Assembly: GCA_030616465.1 (NCBI GenBank)
Contig: JAUWXH010000156.1
Coordinates: 1-5,877 of the forward strand
Origin: Planctomycetota bacterium
GTDB lineage: Bacteria; Planctomycetota; Phycisphaerae; UBA1845; Fen-1342
Length of the DNA stretch: 5,877 bases
Reading direction: 5' to 3'
In this document: piece by piece, positions 4,257-5,877 of the stretch
Layout: the number at the start of each line of letters is the position of its first letter
Numbering within the stretch: the stretch's first letter is position 1
Program-made: the position numbers and the translations under genes
Notes under the pieces: model-generated
Databases searched by the model: none
Told to the model about the DNA's origin: nothing
The model's input: only the letters and a program-made list of their open reading frames with translations

Positions 4257-5877
4257 ATGGTGCATCCCGGAGCAAAGAGCGAGGCGAGCGGCCCGGAGGC
4301 CCTGCCGAAACGTCGCAAACCTTGGGGGCTTCTGCTCGCGGCTGGGCCGATCCTGCTGTTCGTGGCCGCGGTCTCTTATGGCGTTGCCGAGCGTCACTCC
4401 TCGACCGATACGTGGATCGCTTTGGCCACCGGGCGGTACATCCTGACCGAGTGGAAAGTCCCGCTGGTCGATCCGTTCAGCTACACGTTTGCCGAACAGC
4501 CGTGGTTCAACCAGAACTGGCTGAGCCACGTGTTCTTCTACTGGCTGTACGATCGCATTTCGCCGTCGGCCGTCATCCTGGGCACCTGGGTCATGAACGG
4601 CCTGATGTTCGTGTTGGTGCTGCTGGCCATCCGGGTGCGGTCCCGGTCCTGGCTGGCCTCGTGGATCGGCGCCTCGTTCGTCGCGCTCGGCGGTTATGGA
4701 TATCTGAGTGCCCGGCCTGCATCCGTGGGCCTCTTGCTCCTGGCGAGCCTGATGGCGATCCTCTCGGCCCTGGCCGCGCCCACGCTGAGGAGACGCTGGT
4801 GGCCGGCGCTTCTGCTGCTACCGCTGTTCGGTATGTGGGGTTGCGCGCACGGAACATTTTTCTTCGGCTACGGGCTGGTAGCCCTGTTCGTCGGCTGCTG
4901 GTTCCTCACGCGGATGGTCAAGGCAGCAGCAACGTCCCTGAGTGCGCGTCAGCTCGCGTTGACGGCGGCGCCAACGGCCCACCAGGTTGCGCTCATGATC
5001 GCGGTGAGCGCACTGGCTGCGGTGCTGACCATCATCTTTGGCCCGTACGGGTTCGAGAACTTCACGCACCCCCTCAAGGTCGCCACCAGCGATGTATTTC
5101 GGACCGTCAACGAGTGGAAGCCGCCTTATCAGTATGCCAAGTATCCGCCCGTCTGGGCCTTCTGGGCCTCGCTGGCGGTTGCCGGCTTGGCGTTCGGACT
5201 GGCCTGGCTGTTCCGCGAAACCGGCAAGACCGCCCGCCGGCACGTGAAGGTGCCTCACGACGCCCCACGGATGGGCCTGTTCGACGTCGCGGTCGTCTTG
5301 CTCGGGCTGTACATGGCGTTGTGGGCGCGGCGCTTTGCCCCGCTGTTCTACATCCTCGCCGCGCCTACGATCGTCACCGCGGTCGTGCTTCTGACCGCCC
5401 GCGCGTCGGACGTGATACGACGCCGATGGCGCGTCGGCTTGCTCGCCGCCTCGTGGCTGGGCGCGCTGTTTGTCGGGGGTGTGTCGGCTTGGAAGGCGCA
5501 CGAGGATTTCGTTGCCCCCTACAGGGACTGGCCGGAGACGGGCCTGCTGGAACGGGCCGTCCTTTATGAGGGTGTGCCGTGGTTGGCGATTGAGTTTCTA
5601 GCTAAGAACGACCTGCGGGCAAACCTGATGACGGAATGGACATTGGCCGGGGTCGTCATGCTTCAGGCGCCGAACGTGAAGGTGTTTATCGACGGGCGTT
5701 CGCAGCAGGTTTACGACGAGAGGCACTACGGGAACTATCAGGGGATCATGAGGCGGGATGGACTCTACGTGCGGGAAGCGCTGGTACTGCTGGACCAGTG
5801 CGACACCAACGCGCTGCTCCTGAGAAGGCCGCTCGGACTTATGCAAGCAGTCGAACGGAGCCCGGCCTGGAAACCCG
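4257..5877 (+). CDS. GT-C-like multi-pass membrane protein, putative glycosyltransferase-related (runs off right edge)
   Basis: 540 codons from ATG at 4257 with no stop to the window end. After a charged N-terminus, membrane segments lie near 24-42, 104-126, 132-150, 155-173, 183-217 (probably two), 243-262, 299-318, 341-356, 360-381 and 392-409. The first outside loop has STDTWIALATGRYIL (49-63), VPLVDPFSYTF (68-78) and PWFNQNWLSHV (82-92). Later come GYLSARPASVG (148-158), FGPYGFENFTHPL (261-273), RRFAPLFYILAAP (358-370) and KVFIDGRSQQVY (475-486). This order of motifs is typical of large uncharacterised bacterial membrane proteins with a PMT/GT39-like layout, where an acidic residue in the first loop (here Asp51 of TDTW) often matters. 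A sugar-transfer role from a lipid-linked donor is an inference. A TGA directly abuts the ATG, so the frame cannot extend upstream. The ribosome site is weak (only GAG, 7 bases away). It is transcribed away from the other genes. Confidence 0.85.
   Translation, partial: MVHPGAKSEASGPEALPKRRKPWGLLLAAGPILLFVAAVSYGVAERHSSTDTWIALATGRYILTEWKVPLVDPFSYTFAEQPWFNQNWLSHVFFYWLYDRISPSAVILGTWVMNGLMFVLVLLAIRVRSRSWLASWIGASFVALGGYGYLSARPASVGLLLLASLMAILSALAAPTLRRRWWPALLLLPLFGMWGCAHGTFFFGYGLVALFVGCWFLTRMVKAAATSLSARQLALTAAPTAHQVALMIAVSALAAVLTIIFGPYGFENFTHPLKVATSDVFRTVNEWKPPYQYAKYPPVWAFWASLAVAGLAFGLAWLFRETGKTARRHVKVPHDAPRMGLFDVAVVLLGLYMALWARRFAPLFYILAAPTIVTAVVLLTARASDVIRRRWRVGLLAASWLGALFVGGVSAWKAHEDFVAPYRDWPETGLLERAVLYEGVPWLAIEFLAKNDLRANLMTEWTLAGVVMLQAPNVKVFIDGRSQQVYDERHYGNYQGIMRRDGLYVREALVLLDQCDTNALLLRRPLGLMQAVERSPAWKP

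Noticed and set aside
3939..4529. Minus-strand frame of 196 codons across the divergent region
   Set aside because: Half of it is antisense to the membrane protein gene; composition is Arg/Ser/Pro-rich with no recognisable motif.
4253..5569. Plus-strand frame of 438 codons
   Set aside because: Rich in Arg, Gly and Pro with no membrane segments or motifs; it overlaps the frame from 4257, which has coherent hydrophobic segments and family-like motifs.

Overview
The window is high-GC DNA with tightly packed genes and GTG starts. It looks like an environmental bacterium, possibly a planctomycete or relative. That placement is an inference from gene style (large membrane/TPR and GT-C-like membrane proteins of the kind common there) and is weakly held: there is no rRNA or marker gene. 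I see no tRNA, rRNA, CRISPR array, insertion sequence or integrase.

Layout: positions 1-3891 hold four minus-strand genes that read as one transcription unit. In transcription order they are: (1) a divergent ketoacyl-ACP synthase III-like enzyme (2761-3891) resembling the StlD/DarB branch; (2) a small integral-membrane methyltransferase of the isoprenylcysteine methyltransferase (ICMT/PEMT) type (2189-2764); (3) a 657-residue protein with about seven N-terminal membrane segments and a TPR-like C-terminal half (138-2111); and (4) the first 47 codons of UbiX flavin prenyltransferase (1-141, running off the left edge). Genes 1/2 and 3/4 are each joined by a 4-base GTGA stop/start overlap, and genes 2/3 are 77 bases apart. 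Positions 3892-4256 are a divergent intergenic region with a good candidate sigma70-type promoter for the minus-strand unit and a small hairpin touching the ribosome binding site of its first gene. From 4257 to the right edge a plus-strand gene encodes a GT-C-like multi-pass membrane protein. It has no stop in the window, so it is partial.

The most interesting reading is a small lipid-tailoring operon. A thiolase-fold condensing or acyl-transfer enzyme is translationally coupled to an ICMT-type methyltransferase, the same partnership seen between type III polyketide synthases and SrsB/BpsB methyltransferases that make methylated alkylresorcinols or alkylpyrones. Here the synthase is a KAS III relative that keeps the nucleophilic cysteine but, by eye alignment, has lost the usual active-site histidine and asparagine. 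UbiX at the end of the unit supplies prenylated FMN for UbiD-type decarboxylases and may or may not belong to the same chemistry. Product and substrates are unknown; the pathway is an inference from gene content.
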